Source: JBBQYA01 sp031412335 (GTDB lineage: Bacteria > Bacteroidota > Bacteroidia > Sphingobacteriales > Sphingobacteriaceae). Taken from it: a DNA stretch of 64,000 bases. Positions 8,308 through 17,108 of the stretch are shown here, one piece after another. The stretch lies in assembly GCA_031412335.1 (NCBI GenBank), contig JANOCT010000012.1, positions 109,448 through 173,447 of the forward strand, given 5' to 3'. Positions within the stretch are counted from its first letter, which is position 1. Every line of letters begins with the position of its first letter. The position numbers and the translations under genes were made by a program. Below the pieces are notes generated by a model. It ran no database searches, was not told where the DNA came from, and worked only from the letters and a program-made list of their open reading frames with translations.

Positions 8308-8460
8308 ATTCGCTAGATTAAGCAAAAAGCAAAAATGTTACCGCAACATATTTAATTGTAAAACCTTGTTTGAAGGTAATTCAAATCATTTTATTTAAAA
8401 TTAATGTGGAAAATTCTTCCCGAGAATTGGGTAAAGAATAAATTCGGCAAAAAAAATCGA

Positions 8461-8823
8461 TTAGTATTTGAATGCTGTTTCATCAGATTCTGAATCTGTT
8501 TTTCCTGATTTACTTTCCCGCTCTTCCTTATTTCTAGTGTAAGTTTCAAAGTCTTCATACTTTCTTTCTACAACTTCTTGATTGGTTTTTACATAATTAA
8601 CTGCTTCAACCAAGCCTTCTGAGAATTTTTCAAAGTCTTCTTTATATAAAAAAAGCTTATGCTTAATGAATTGACCATCTTCCATTCTTTTTTTACTCTC
8701 AGTAATTGTAATGTAGTAATCATTTGATTTAGTTGCTTTTACATCAAAGAAATACGTTCGCTTTCCAGCTCTTACCTTACTTGAGAAAACTTCTTCCCGG
8801 TCTTTATTATCAAAATCGCCCAT
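8461..8823 (-). CDS. PUR family DNA/RNA-binding protein (DUF3276)
   Basis: 120 residues. The sequence VFSSKVRAGKRTYFFDVKAT followed by DYYITITESKK and an aromatic and basic central part matches the single PUR-domain proteins (DUF3276) common in Bacteroidota and spirochetes. These bind single-stranded nucleic acid in vitro, as the Borrelia homolog does. Residues about 95-120 are a hydrophilic tail rich in Glu, Ser and Lys, likely disordered. It lies alone between mlaE and the ABC exporter gene, 64 bases downstream of the latter. Its targets are unknown. Confidence 0.88.
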   Translation of the reverse strand: MGDFDNKDREEVFSSKVRAGKRTYFFDVKATKSNDYYITITESKKRMEDGQFIKHKLFLYKEDFEKFSEGLVEAVNYVKTNQEVVERKYEDFETYTRNKEERESKSGKTDSESDETAFKY

Positions 8824-8887
8824 TTGTTTTTTTTCTTTTTAACGCTGGTAAATATAGAATTTAAAATTTCAAAGTAAAAAAAAAGAT

Positions 8888-10702
8888 TTATCCTTCTGGT
8901 TTGTTCAAAATAACATTATCAGGTTTATCGATGCTTTCTTCTTCAAGTATTTGTTTTTCATAGAATTGAGAATATAGTCCTTTTTTTAGTAGCAAATCAA
9001 GGTGATTTCCATATTCCATAACTTCACCATCATCAAGAACCAATATATTAGTTGAATTCCGCAGAGAAGAAATACGATGACTAATTATAACTGTCGTTTT
9101 ACCCTTAATTTCTGTTGAAAGAGAATTAAATATCCGTTCTTCTGTTTGTGTATCAACTGCAGATAAACAATCATCAAGACATAAAATAATAGGTTTTTTT
9201 ATTAATGCTCTTGCAATAGAAACCCGTTGTTTTTGGCCTCCTGATAGAGTTATTCCACGCTCACCTACTTCAGTTGCATATCCATTTGGAAATGATATAA
9301 TTGAATCATGAATATCTGAGATTTTAGCGGCTAATTCTATTTCATTTTGTGAGGCTCCAGGCAATCCAAAAGCAATATTATTCGAAATAGTATCCGAAAA
9401 AAGAAAAGTTTCTTGAGGAACGTAGCCATTATTCTTTCTTAAATCGGTTAAATTATACTCTTTAATGTCAATTTCATCAATCCATATTTTTCCCTTATCT
9501 GCATCATAAAGTCTATTTAATAATGCACCAATAGTTGATTTCCCTGAACCTGTTTTTCCTAAAATTCCCAAGGTTTCGCCTGGTTTCACATGGAATGAAA
9601 CTGATTTTAATGCTTCAAAACCTGCTCCAGGATACGAAAAAGAAACATTCTCAAATCGTATATCACCTTTAAGTTGATTAATCTTAGTTTTTCCAGACAC
9701 TATTTCTGGTTTTGTATTCAAAAATTGATTAATTCTCTTTTGAGAAGCTGCAGCTCGTTGAACCAATGAAGTTACCCAGCCTAAAGAAGTAACTGGCCAG
9801 GTTAATAATGTAACATAAACTATAAATTCACCAATATTGCCAGTGGTTATTGTTCCATTAATAACTTCCAATCCTCCTATTAATACTGTTAACAAGGTAC
9901 TTAAACCGATAAGAATTAACATTGTTGGAAAAAACATAGCTTGTACTTTCACCAATCCCATTGATTGTGTTCGATAATTCGTACTTGCTTCAGCAAAAAA
10001 TCTCTTTCGGTCATTTTCTCTTACAAAAGCTTTTAGAATTCGTATTCCTGAAAAAGTTTCTTGCACGAAAGTAGATAAACCAGAAAGTTGCTCTTGAATC
10101 TGTTCGCTTCTTTTATTTATCGTTTCATTAACCAAATAAATAGCAACGGCAAGAAAAGGCAATGGCAAAAGTGCATATAATGACAATCGTACATTTATAC
10201 TAAACATGGTTACTATTATTAATACAAACAAAACCACCATATTGATAGCATACATTACCGCAGGTCCTAAATACATCCGAACTCTTCCTACGTCCTCTGT
10301 CACACGATTCATTAAATCTCCCGTATTATTTTTTTTGTAAAAAGATTGTGAAAGAAATTGATAATGAGCATACAACTCATTTTTTAAATCATACTCGATA
10401 TGCCTGGAAACAACAATAATTGTTTGACGCATGAAAAACATAAAAATTCCTTTTATAAGAGCGAGGGATAACAAAATACCTCCAAAAAGCAAAGCAATGT
10501 TTTTATAATGAGCTGTTTGACTATCAAAACCTGCCGACAAACGATAAAGAATTAAATTTTCTTTTATCAGATCGATGGATATACGAATAATTTGTGCAGG
10601 ATATATGCTCAATAAATTAGATGCAATTACAAAAAACACTCCTGCAAGCAATCTTCCACTATATTTCCTAAAATATTTATTTAAGTATGCTAAATCTTTC
10701 AT
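8888..10702 (-). CDS. ABC exporter (fused permease and ATPase), MsbA/multidrug type
   Basis: 604 residues. Residues about 15-320 form a type IV exporter membrane domain with six hydrophobic segments. The ATPase half has Walker A GKTGSGKSTIG, signature TLSGGQKQRVSIAR and switch histidine IISHRISS. The Walker B region reads ILCLDDCLSAVD, so an aspartate stands where the catalytic glutamate usually is. Similar substitutions mark the degenerate half of heterodimeric exporters such as BmrC, so this protein may pair with another half or hydrolyse ATP slowly. The substrate could be a lipid or a drug and cannot be told. A TATTTTTG -7-like box and a hairpin lie upstream. Confidence 0.9.
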   Translation of the reverse strand: MKDLAYLNKYFRKYSGRLLAGVFFVIASNLLSIYPAQIIRISIDLIKENLILYRLSAGFDSQTAHYKNIALLFGGILLSLALIKGIFMFFMRQTIIVVSRHIEYDLKNELYAHYQFLSQSFYKKNNTGDLMNRVTEDVGRVRMYLGPAVMYAINMVVLFVLIIVTMFSINVRLSLYALLPLPFLAVAIYLVNETINKRSEQIQEQLSGLSTFVQETFSGIRILKAFVRENDRKRFFAEASTNYRTQSMGLVKVQAMFFPTMLILIGLSTLLTVLIGGLEVINGTITTGNIGEFIVYVTLLTWPVTSLGWVTSLVQRAAASQKRINQFLNTKPEIVSGKTKINQLKGDIRFENVSFSYPGAGFEALKSVSFHVKPGETLGILGKTGSGKSTIGALLNRLYDADKGKIWIDEIDIKEYNLTDLRKNNGYVPQETFLFSDTISNNIAFGLPGASQNEIELAAKISDIHDSIISFPNGYATEVGERGITLSGGQKQRVSIARALIKKPIILCLDDCLSAVDTQTEERIFNSLSTEIKGKTTVIISHRISSLRNSTNILVLDDGEVMEYGNHLDLLLKKGLYSQFYEKQILEEESIDKPDNVILNKPEG

Positions 10703-10717
10703 TGAATTTGCCTAAGT

Positions 10718-10735
10718 CAACATTCTTAAATGTTG
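10718..10735 (-). repeat. Short perfect hairpin in the 5' leader of the ABC exporter gene
   Basis: CAACATT, loop CTTA, AATGTTG: a 7-bp perfect inverted repeat ending about 15 bases before the exporter start codon. If transcription starts near 10750, as the -7-like box suggests, it lies in the 5' untranslated leader. It could be an operator half-site pair or an RNA hairpin. No U-tract follows, so it is not a terminator. Confidence 0.4.
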
Positions 10736-10757
10736 AAACATGGCGATATAATTTGTG

Positions 10758-10765
10758 CAAAAATA
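10758..10765 (-). promoter_or_regulatory. Candidate Bacteroidota -7 box for the ABC exporter
   Basis: On the minus strand the sequence is TATTTTTG, matching the TAnnTTTG consensus. There is no TTG at the right distance, only a T-run, so this is a weak call. It would give a leader of about 50 bases. Confidence 0.35.
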
Positions 10766-10790
10766 GCTGAAATGAGTTGGTTTTAAAATG

Positions 10791-10821
10791 TTGGCGCAAT
10801 TAGAAAATAAATATACTTTTG
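10791..10821 (+). promoter_or_regulatory. Bacteroidota-type promoter upstream of leucine dehydrogenase operon
   Basis: TTG at 10791-10793 and TACTTTTG at 10814-10821 are separated by 20 bases, which fits the known -33 TTTG / -7 TAnnTTTG spacing of 19-21 bases for the Bacteroidota primary sigma factor. The predicted transcript would begin near 10828 with a leader of about 80 bases before the gene at 10911. Confidence 0.65.
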
Positions 10822-10910
10822 TCGGACGGTAAAAATATGCAACAAAGTTATTTTAACCATTATGCTGAAGCAAAAAATCTAAATATTTTAAACCAGACAA
10901 CGTTTCAAGA

Positions 10911-12008
10911 ATGCAGGAAAATAACAAAGACCACAACGAAAGCGAATCAGTTTTTTCAAAAATGGAAAAAAATGGTCATCAAAAACTGGTATTTTGCAAT
11001 GATGAAGCTACCGGATTAAAAGCAATAATAGCAATTCATGACACAACTCTTGGTCCAGCACTTGGAGGAACAAGAATGTGGCACTATAAAACGGAAGCCG
11101 AAGCATTAAATGATGTATTGAGGCTTTCAAGAGGAATGACCTACAAAGCAGCAATTACTGGTTTAAATTTAGGCGGTGGTAAAGCAGTCATTATAGGCGA
11201 CTCATCTAAAGATAAAAGCGAAGGGATGATGAGGCGGTATGGAAAATTTATTCAAAACCTTAACGGCGAGTATATTACAGCTGAAGATGTGGGTACAAGC
11301 CCAAAAGATATGGAATACATACGCATGGAAACAAAGCATGTAACCGGAGTTCCTGAATCAATGGGAGGAAGTGGAGATCCATCACCTGTAACAGCGCATG
11401 GAGTGTATATGGGAATGAAAGCGGCTGCTAAAGAACTTTGGGGAGACGATAATTTGGAAGGAAAAAAAATTCTGGTACAAGGAGTAGGGCATGTTGGAGA
11501 ACATTTAGTTGGAAAATTGAGAAATGAAAATGCAACAGTTTACATTTCAGATATTGATGAAGATCGATTGAGATTGGTTTCTGAAAAGTATAATGCTAAA
11601 GTTGTTGATAATAAAAAAATATACGATTTGGATATTGATATTTACTCGCCTTGTGCATTGGGTGCAACTGTAAATTCTGATACTTTATCTAGATTAAAAT
11701 GTGCAATTATAGCTGGAGCAGCTAATAACCAATTAGCCGACGAAAACATACATGGTCAAATGTGTATTGATAAAGGAATTTTATATGCTCCTGATTTTTT
11801 AATTAATGCAGGTGGCTTAATTAATGTTTACTCTGAGCTTCAGGGTTTTAGTAAAAAAAGAGCAATGATGCAAACAGAGCATATTTATGAAGTAACTCGC
11901 GAAATTTTGAAGAAGTCGAAAGCGGAAAATGTACCAACTCATGTTGCTGCAAATAAATTGGCTGAAAAGCGAATTCACGATATTAAACTGTTAAAATCTT
12001 CATTTTAA
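10911..12008 (+). CDS. Leucine dehydrogenase (Glu/Leu/Phe/Val dehydrogenase family)
   Basis: 365 residues, the usual length. The family motifs are present: TLGPALGGTRMW, MTYKAAITG and NLGGGKAVI with the two active-site lysines, DVGTSPKDMEYI, and a Rossmann GVGHVGEHL for NAD. Branched-chain amino-acid dehydrogenases convert leucine, valine or isoleucine to 2-oxo acids with NAD. The ATG at 10911 gives a short hydrophilic leader; a second ATG at 10962 (MEKNGHQKLVF) is also plausible and closer to the usual N-terminus. It opens a plus-strand run that continues with nusB after 53 bases. Together with HMG-CoA lyase at 27.7 kb it suggests leucine breakdown. Confidence 0.93.
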   Translation: MQENNKDHNESESVFSKMEKNGHQKLVFCNDEATGLKAIIAIHDTTLGPALGGTRMWHYKTEAEALNDVLRLSRGMTYKAAITGLNLGGGKAVIIGDSSKDKSEGMMRRYGKFIQNLNGEYITAEDVGTSPKDMEYIRMETKHVTGVPESMGGSGDPSPVTAHGVYMGMKAAAKELWGDDNLEGKKILVQGVGHVGEHLVGKLRNENATVYISDIDEDRLRLVSEKYNAKVVDNKKIYDLDIDIYSPCALGATVNSDTLSRLKCAIIAGAANNQLADENIHGQMCIDKGILYAPDFLINAGGLINVYSELQGFSKKRAMMQTEHIYEVTREILKKSKAENVPTHVAANKLAEKRIHDIKLLKSSF

Positions 12009-12061
12009 GATTATATTACAAATAATTGATTCTTTAAAACGTTTTTTGAAATAAATAACCC

Positions 12062-13012
12062 ATGCTAAACAGAAGGCATTTACGTGTCAAAGTATTACAA
12101 GTATTGTATTCTTTTGCGCAGTCAGAAAACAAGGATAAGTTGGTTTTTGAAAAGATTTTGCTTCAACAAATTGAAAAAGTAAGAGAAATGTATTTATATA
12201 TGCTTCAATTGCTTGCAGAAATGGCAGAATATGTAGAAACTGATGCGTTAGAATCAGCCGAAAAATATGTGCCTTCAGAAATTGATCTAAATCCAAACAG
12301 AAGTTTGGCTCAAAATAAAATCATCCATTTACTACAAACCAACTCTGAATTTATAGCTCGCTTAAAATCATCAAAAGTGAGTTGGCAAAAAGATCATGAT
12401 ATTGTTAGAAGTTTATTCAAAACATTAAAGAAAAAAGCCGAATACGAAACATATGGTGAAAATGAGGTGAATAATTTTGATACAGATAAAGATTTTTTAC
12501 TTTATACATTCAAAAAGATTATCATGAAATCGGTGGTTGTAAAACAATGGTTTGAAGAACATGATATAAATTGGAATTCCAACGAATCAGTAATCAATAG
12601 TATGGTTTCTAAAACAATTAAATCTTTTACAGAAGAAAGTAATTCAGAACATTCATTAGCTTCTGTATCAGCTAATTGGGAAGATGATGAAGAGTTTATT
12701 ATAAATCTGTATCGCAAAACTCAAGAAAATGATGTTCGATTTGATGAAATAATAGGTAAGAAGACAGAAAACTGGGATATAGAACGAATTGCCATGTTGG
12801 ACGTAATTTTAATGAAAATGGCATTGTCAGAGTTTTTATATTTTAATGGAATTCCTTTAAAAGTTACTATGAATGAATATATTGATATTAGTAAAGAATA
12901 TAGCACTCCCAAAAGCAATACATTCATTAATGGAATATTAGATAAAATTCTAATTGATTTTAATTTAAATAAAGAAATCAGAAAAACTGGTAGAGGATTA
13001 ATTGGTTCTTAA
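12062..13012 (+). CDS. nusB: Transcription antitermination factor NusB, long Bacteroidota form
   Basis: 316 residues, about twice the E. coli length but normal for Bacteroidota. The N-terminus (RRHLRVKVLQVLYSFAQSE) and the C-terminal part (WDIERIAMLDVILMKMALSEF, then VTMNEYIDISKEYSTPKSNTF with FINGILDKI overlapping it) match the NusB helical fold. A long middle insert lies between them. NusB works with NusE/S10 on boxA RNA in ribosomal operon antitermination. It lies 23 bases before the DUF1573 lipoprotein gene, in a run shared with yajC. Confidence 0.93.
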   Translation: MLNRRHLRVKVLQVLYSFAQSENKDKLVFEKILLQQIEKVREMYLYMLQLLAEMAEYVETDALESAEKYVPSEIDLNPNRSLAQNKIIHLLQTNSEFIARLKSSKVSWQKDHDIVRSLFKTLKKKAEYETYGENEVNNFDTDKDFLLYTFKKIIMKSVVVKQWFEEHDINWNSNESVINSMVSKTIKSFTEESNSEHSLASVSANWEDDEEFIINLYRKTQENDVRFDEIIGKKTENWDIERIAMLDVILMKMALSEFLYFNGIPLKVTMNEYIDISKEYSTPKSNTFINGILDKILIDFNLNKEIRKTGRGLIGS

Positions 13013-13035
13013 GAGAATAATATAATAAATAAATT

Positions 13036-13485
13036 ATGTATAAATCATTGTTAATAATTTTTGCAAGTATGCTAATAATTAGTTGCAAGCAAAATTCAAG
13101 TAAAAAAGAAATTGAAGCTGATGCAATAAGTAATCCTATGACAGCAGATGGAGTGTTGGATACATCTGAATTGCCCATTTTGAGTTTTGATAAAGATGTT
13201 TACGATTTCGGAAAAATAAAAGAAGGAGAAAAAGTTTCCTATTCCTACACATTTACTAATACTGGCAAAAGTGCTTTGATTGTGAGTAATGCAACCGCTA
13301 CTTGTGGGTGTACTATTCCAAAGTGGTCTCAAGAACCTATAAAACCAGGTGAAAAGGGGGTAATTGAAGTAATATTTGATAGTAAAGGAAAAACCGGACT
13401 TCAAAATAAAACAATAACAGTAATTGCGAATACAATACCCAATACAAAAGTACTTTATCTTCGAGGCGATGTTGCCGGAAATTAA
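13036..13485 (+). CDS. DUF1573 domain lipoprotein
   Basis: 149 residues. A short signal ends in the lipobox MLIISC with Cys17 as the likely lipidated residue. The mature part holds a DUF1573 beta-sandwich: YDFGKIKEGEKVSYSYTFTN, then NATATCGCTIPKWSQEPIKP and IEVIFDSKGKTG. The TCGC pair is strongly conserved in this family. These ASH/MSP-like domains are abundant in Bacteroidota envelopes and their function is unknown. It sits between nusB and yajC with 16 bases to the latter, so it is likely co-transcribed. Confidence 0.88.
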   Translation: MYKSLLIIFASMLIISCKQNSSKKEIEADAISNPMTADGVLDTSELPILSFDKDVYDFGKIKEGEKVSYSYTFTNTGKSALIVSNATATCGCTIPKWSQEPIKPGEKGVIEVIFDSKGKTGLQNKTITVIANTIPNTKVLYLRGDVAGN

Positions 13486-13501
13486 TTAATTAAGTAAAAA
13501 A

Positions 13502-13825
13502 ATGATAGATTTAATTTTAATGGCTCCTCAAACAACAGGTGCAAGTAATCCAATAATGAGTTTTCTTCCAATAGTTTTAATTGGAGTAGTTTTTTATTTT
13601 TTCATGATTCGTCCGCAAACCCAGCGAGCTAAGGAGCAAAAATTATTTATTGAAGGGATTAAAAAAGGAGATAAAATTGTAACAAATAGTGGTATACATG
13701 GCAAAATTGTAGAATTAGGAACCGATTTCTTTTTAGTAGAAGTTGATAACAATGTCCGAATAAAATTTGACCGAGCAGCACTTTCTCCTGAAGCAACTAA
13801 AGCGGCAAACAAAGCAGTTGTTTAA
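13502..13825 (+). CDS. yajC: Preprotein translocase subunit YajC
   Basis: 107 residues. One membrane helix (PIVLIGVVFYFFMI) is followed by RPQTQRAKEQ and then a cytoplasmic domain with GDKIVTNSGIHGKIVEL, the standard YajC layout. It associates with SecDF and the Sec translocon; the fused secDF gene lies elsewhere in this window (about 30-33 kb). It is followed after 13 bases by the YbbR-domain gene. Confidence 0.94.
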   Translation: MIDLILMAPQTTGASNPIMSFLPIVLIGVVFYFFMIRPQTQRAKEQKLFIEGIKKGDKIVTNSGIHGKIVELGTDFFLVEVDNNVRIKFDRAALSPEATKAANKAVV

Positions 13826-13838
13826 TTAATTAAAAATA

Positions 13839-14798
13839 ATGGATCATCAAATGGAGGATTTTAACGAAAATCTTTCTGGTAGAAGCAGACGGAAACTAAC
13901 TTTATTTAGTTTTTGTCTGCTTTTTTCTGTTTTAGCCTGGTTGTTTACTACACTTTCAAAAAAGTATATCTATGAAGTTAATAGTGTAATTATTTTAAAA
14001 AATGCACCAGCTGGAAGTATAATGGCAGAAAACAATAATATTTCAGTTAGATACGAAGTCGAAAGTACGGGCTGGCAACTTATTTTTTTAAAGATCAAGA
14101 AATTTCCAGATTCATTGATCATCGATATTTCCAAGACAAAAAATCAATCAAAAATTTCCTTAAGTAATTATTTTCCGGTTTTAAATGATCAATTAGATGA
14201 TAAATTTTTAATTAGTAAAGTTTCTCCCGATGTTTTAAATCTTGGCCAAGTAAATGTATTGAAAAGAAAAGTTCCCGTAAAACTAAATTTAACTGTTGAA
14301 TTTGCAGATAAATTTTATTCATCAGGCAAAATTATTTGCAAACCAGATAGCGTTGAAATTAGCGGGAGTGCACAAATTGTAAATAAAATATTATTTTGGC
14401 CAACAGAAAAAAGAAAATTAACCCAAATAAAAAATTCTCAGGAGTTTGATTTAAATCTCGAAAAATTATCGTTAAATGTACAAATTGAATCTAAAGTAAT
14501 TATGGTAAAGTTACCAGTAGAGGAATTTACTGAAAATAAAATACAATTGCCTTTGAAGGTAATTAATATGCCAGAAAATTATTCAATTAAAGTTTATCCT
14601 GCAGTTGTAAATGTATCTTATCTTGTTTCTCTCAGCAATTTTTCACAAATCTCGGCAAATGATTTCGAGGCAGTAGTTGATTATTCGCTAATTGAAAAGG
14701 GAAGTGATTATTTAAAAGCAGAATTAATTAGATTTCCTGAAAGTACATTAAATCAAAGAATTCGACCAACTCATATTAATTATTTGCTCAGACCATAA
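13839..14798 (+). CDS. YbbR-domain (CdaR-like) membrane-anchored protein
   Basis: 319 residues. After a charged start, residues about 20-40 (LTLFSFCLLFSVLAWLF) form one membrane helix. The rest is an extracytoplasmic region with repeated beta segments like YbbR domains (VKLNLTVEFADKFYSSGKI, PDSVEISGSAQIV, LPLKVINMPENYSIKVYP). In Firmicutes CdaR regulates the diadenylate cyclase CdaA, but no cyclase gene lies next to this one, so the role is open. Its stop overlaps the coaE start by one base (TAATG). YbbR next to coaE and yajC is a common Bacteroidota arrangement as I recall it. Confidence 0.82.
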   Translation: MDHQMEDFNENLSGRSRRKLTLFSFCLLFSVLAWLFTTLSKKYIYEVNSVIILKNAPAGSIMAENNNISVRYEVESTGWQLIFLKIKKFPDSLIIDISKTKNQSKISLSNYFPVLNDQLDDKFLISKVSPDVLNLGQVNVLKRKVPVKLNLTVEFADKFYSSGKIICKPDSVEISGSAQIVNKILFWPTEKRKLTQIKNSQEFDLNLEKLSLNVQIESKVIMVKLPVEEFTENKIQLPLKVINMPENYSIKVYPAVVNVSYLVSLSNFSQISANDFEAVVDYSLIEKGSDYLKAELIRFPESTLNQRIRPTHINYLLRP

Positions 14799-15412
14799 TG
14801 CTTACAATTGGAATAACAGGTGGAATCGGGAGTGGAAAAAGTACAGTTTGTAAAATTTTTCAAATTTTAGGAATACCGGTTTTCAATGCTGATATAGAGT
14901 CGAGAAATATTCTAAACAATGATGAACTGGTAAAAAAGGAAATCAAGAATCTTTTGGGAAGTTTAAGTTACCAGTCAGATAATACTCCAGATAGGAAATT
15001 TATTGCTTCACAAGTTTTTGCAGATGAAAAGTTATTAACTCAATTAAATAAAATATTGCATCCTGTGGTTTTAAATAATTTTGAAATATGGCGTAATAGC
15101 CATTCTAAGGAGTTATATATAATAAAAGAAGCAGCAATTTTATTTGAAAGTGGATCAAATAAAGAGATGGATTTTGTAATTGTAGTTACTTCTCCCTTAG
15201 AAATAAGAATTCAACGTGTTATGAAGCGTGATACAATTTCTAGGCAGTTAGTTGAAGCTCGAATTTCAAAACAATACCCACAAGAGAAATTAATTGAATT
15301 AAGTGATTGGGAAATTAAAAATAATGGATTTGATTTGGTTATATCGCAAGTTTTAGCTTTAGATCAAAAAATACATACCCTTCAAGTTGCAAATAATGGT
15401 AATGGAAATTGA
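14798..15412 (+). CDS. coaE: Dephospho-CoA kinase
   Basis: 204 residues, the normal length. The P-loop GITGGIGSGKSTV stands at the N-terminus, followed by FNADIESRNIL (substrate aspartate region), LNKILHPVV and MKRDTISRQLVEARISKQ, all typical of CoaE. It adds the 3'-phosphate to dephospho-CoA in the last step of CoA synthesis. The start shares one base with the stop of the YbbR gene, and its end overlaps the start of the following gene. Confidence 0.95.
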   Translation: MLTIGITGGIGSGKSTVCKIFQILGIPVFNADIESRNILNNDELVKKEIKNLLGSLSYQSDNTPDRKFIASQVFADEKLLTQLNKILHPVVLNNFEIWRNSHSKELYIIKEAAILFESGSNKEMDFVIVVTSPLEIRIQRVMKRDTISRQLVEARISKQYPQEKLIELSDWEIKNNGFDLVISQVLALDQKIHTLQVANNGNGN

Positions 15413-16355
15413 TCAGAATTTTTTAACCGTTACTGATTTAGGTTTATTTTGTTCAAAAGGTGGATTTTACCTTGATCCAGTTAAGCCCGTAGGTATTGCA
15501 ATTATTTCACATGCACATGGTGATCATGCTATTGCGGGTAATAATAAAGTATTTGCGACCAGTGAAACTATTGAAATTATGAAGTTTCGACATTCATTAA
15601 AACACAAAACAGTTTTTAACCACAAAAAATATAATGAGCAATTTCAAATCGAAGATGTTTTAATTACATTTCATTCTGCAAATCATATTGCTGGAAGTGC
15701 TCAAGTACTAATGGAGTGTGATGGAATAAAATATCTATATACGGGTGATTATAAATTACAAAAAGACACAACATGTACTGATTTTGAATTGGTTTTGTGC
15801 GATGTATTAATTACAGAAAGCACATTTGCCAATCCGGAAATTTCACATCCTGATCCAGTGGAGAGTATTTTGCAGTTAAATAAAGTTCCTTTTAATATAA
15901 TTTTAGGCGCATACTCATTAGGAAAAGCACAACGATTGACAAAATTAATAACCGAGAATTGTCCCAAAAAAAATATTTTAATACATCATTCAATTTCTCC
16001 ATTACACAAAATCTATGAATCATTTGGAGTAAATATTGGACTATGGCAGTTTTACGATCGTAAGTTAATGAAAAATGGAGATGGAAATTATATTTACATT
16101 GTACCTCCAATTACATTTAATTCTTATTTAAATAGTAAGAATGCAGTTAGGATTTTTGCTTCTGGTTGGCAAAATCTACAAAATAAAGATGGAATTAAAC
16201 TTTTTATCAGCGATCATGCAGATTGGAATGACATATTATGGTTGATTTCTGAATCAAAAGCGAAAGAAGTTTGGACCATACATGGCAACGGAGAGGAATT
16301 AAAAAAGTATTTTGAAAACAAACTACCATCCGTAAGGTTATTGATTTCAGCATGA
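15402..16355 (+). CDS. MBL-fold putative DNA exonuclease (ligase-associated exonuclease-like)
   Basis: 317 residues from the ATG at 15402; another ATG lies at 15396, and both overlap the end of coaE. The metallo-beta-lactamase motif is SHAHGDHAIAG, with later SANHIAGSAQ and YTGDYKL. The C-terminal half has GWQ and ISDHADW and ends with WTIHGNGEEL, the pattern of the beta-CASP/YSH1-like nucleases seen next to ATP-dependent DNA ligases. No ligase gene lies in this window. The stop overlaps the next gene as ATGA. The hydrolase family is sure; a DNA substrate is inferred. Confidence 0.8.
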   Translation: MEIDQNFLTVTDLGLFCSKGGFYLDPVKPVGIAIISHAHGDHAIAGNNKVFATSETIEIMKFRHSLKHKTVFNHKKYNEQFQIEDVLITFHSANHIAGSAQVLMECDGIKYLYTGDYKLQKDTTCTDFELVLCDVLITESTFANPEISHPDPVESILQLNKVPFNIILGAYSLGKAQRLTKLITENCPKKNILIHHSISPLHKIYESFGVNIGLWQFYDRKLMKNGDGNYIYIVPPITFNSYLNSKNAVRIFASGWQNLQNKDGIKLFISDHADWNDILWLISESKAKEVWTIHGNGEELKKYFENKLPSVRLLISA

Positions 16356-16528
16356 AAGAAAGCGAAGATTTTTATATAGATCCAAATGGAAATTATGTTT
16401 TTACAGAAGCATTTCACTTGAAAAGAGGTTATTGCTGTAAAAACGGTTGTAGGCATTGTCCATATAATTTTAAGCGAAAGTTTAATTTAGATAATGATCA
16501 AGATAAAGGCAATACATTTGAAATATAA
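16352..16528 (+). CDS. DUF5522 small cysteine-rich protein
   Basis: 58 residues, start ATG overlapping the preceding stop (ATGA). The sequence contains HLKRGYCCKNGCRHCPYNF, the hallmark of the DUF5522 family, with four cysteines and a histidine that could bind a metal such as zinc. It has no signal peptide and a basic then acidic tail. The overlap implies translational coupling with the MBL-fold nuclease gene. The function of the family is unknown. Confidence 0.85.
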   Translation: MKESEDFYIDPNGNYVFTEAFHLKRGYCCKNGCRHCPYNFKRKFNLDNDQDKGNTFEI

Positions 16529-16578
16529 ATTCTATTTCACCATTTAATTTAATTTTAATTTAAATATATTTACTATTA

Positions 16579-17028
16579 ATGGAGTTAGAAAAAGAAATTT
16601 CGCAAGAGCGTTTTTCAACCGATTATCATAAAGCGGCTGTAAATATAATTTTTACATACAATTGGTTGATTTCAAACATGAAGGATCGATATGATGATGA
16701 AGGTGTTACAATTCAACAATACAATATTTTGAGAATTTTACGTGGTCAGTCTGGTAAGGCTGCGAGTATAAATTTATTAAAAAGCAGGATGCTTGATCGA
16801 ATGTCTGACGCGAGTAGAATTGTAGAAAGATTGGTTCAAAAAAAGTTGGTAAAAAAATCCTTAAATTCTTGCGATAAGCGATCAGTAGATATTCATATTT
16901 CCGAGAGTGGTTTGGCGCTTCTTTTGAGACTTGACGGTCAAAGTAATGTTGAAAATAAATTAGAAAAAAATTTAAACAAAACAGAAATAATAAAACTTAA
17001 TAATTTATTAGATAAACTTCGAGGTTAG
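16579..17028 (+). CDS. MarR family transcriptional regulator
   Basis: 149 residues. A winged helix-turn-helix of the MarR type is visible: VTIQQYNILRILRGQSGKA, then SRMLDRMSDASRIVERLVQ, and the wing KKSLNSCDKRSVDIHISESG. These proteins bind DNA as dimers and often respond to small phenolic ligands. It is preceded by 50 AT-rich bases after the DUF5522 gene and faces the ZIP transporter gene tail to tail. Its targets are unknown. Confidence 0.9.
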   Translation: MELEKEISQERFSTDYHKAAVNIIFTYNWLISNMKDRYDDEGVTIQQYNILRILRGQSGKAASINLLKSRMLDRMSDASRIVERLVQKKLVKKSLNSCDKRSVDIHISESGLALLLRLDGQSNVENKLEKNLNKTEIIKLNNLLDKLRG

Positions 17029-17108
17029 TTTTTAAAAGACAGTACACAATATCAAAAACTATAAATTGTTGGATTTCATACACCTATATCAAATATCAGC
17101 CATTTTTT

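Noticed and set aside
8410..8426. AATTCT/AGAATT hairpin after the PUR gene as a terminator
   Set aside because: The stem is only six base pairs and no T-run follows.
10819..11019. Short plus-strand frame before leucine dehydrogenase
   Set aside because: It starts within the promoter -7 box and overlaps the real gene in another frame.
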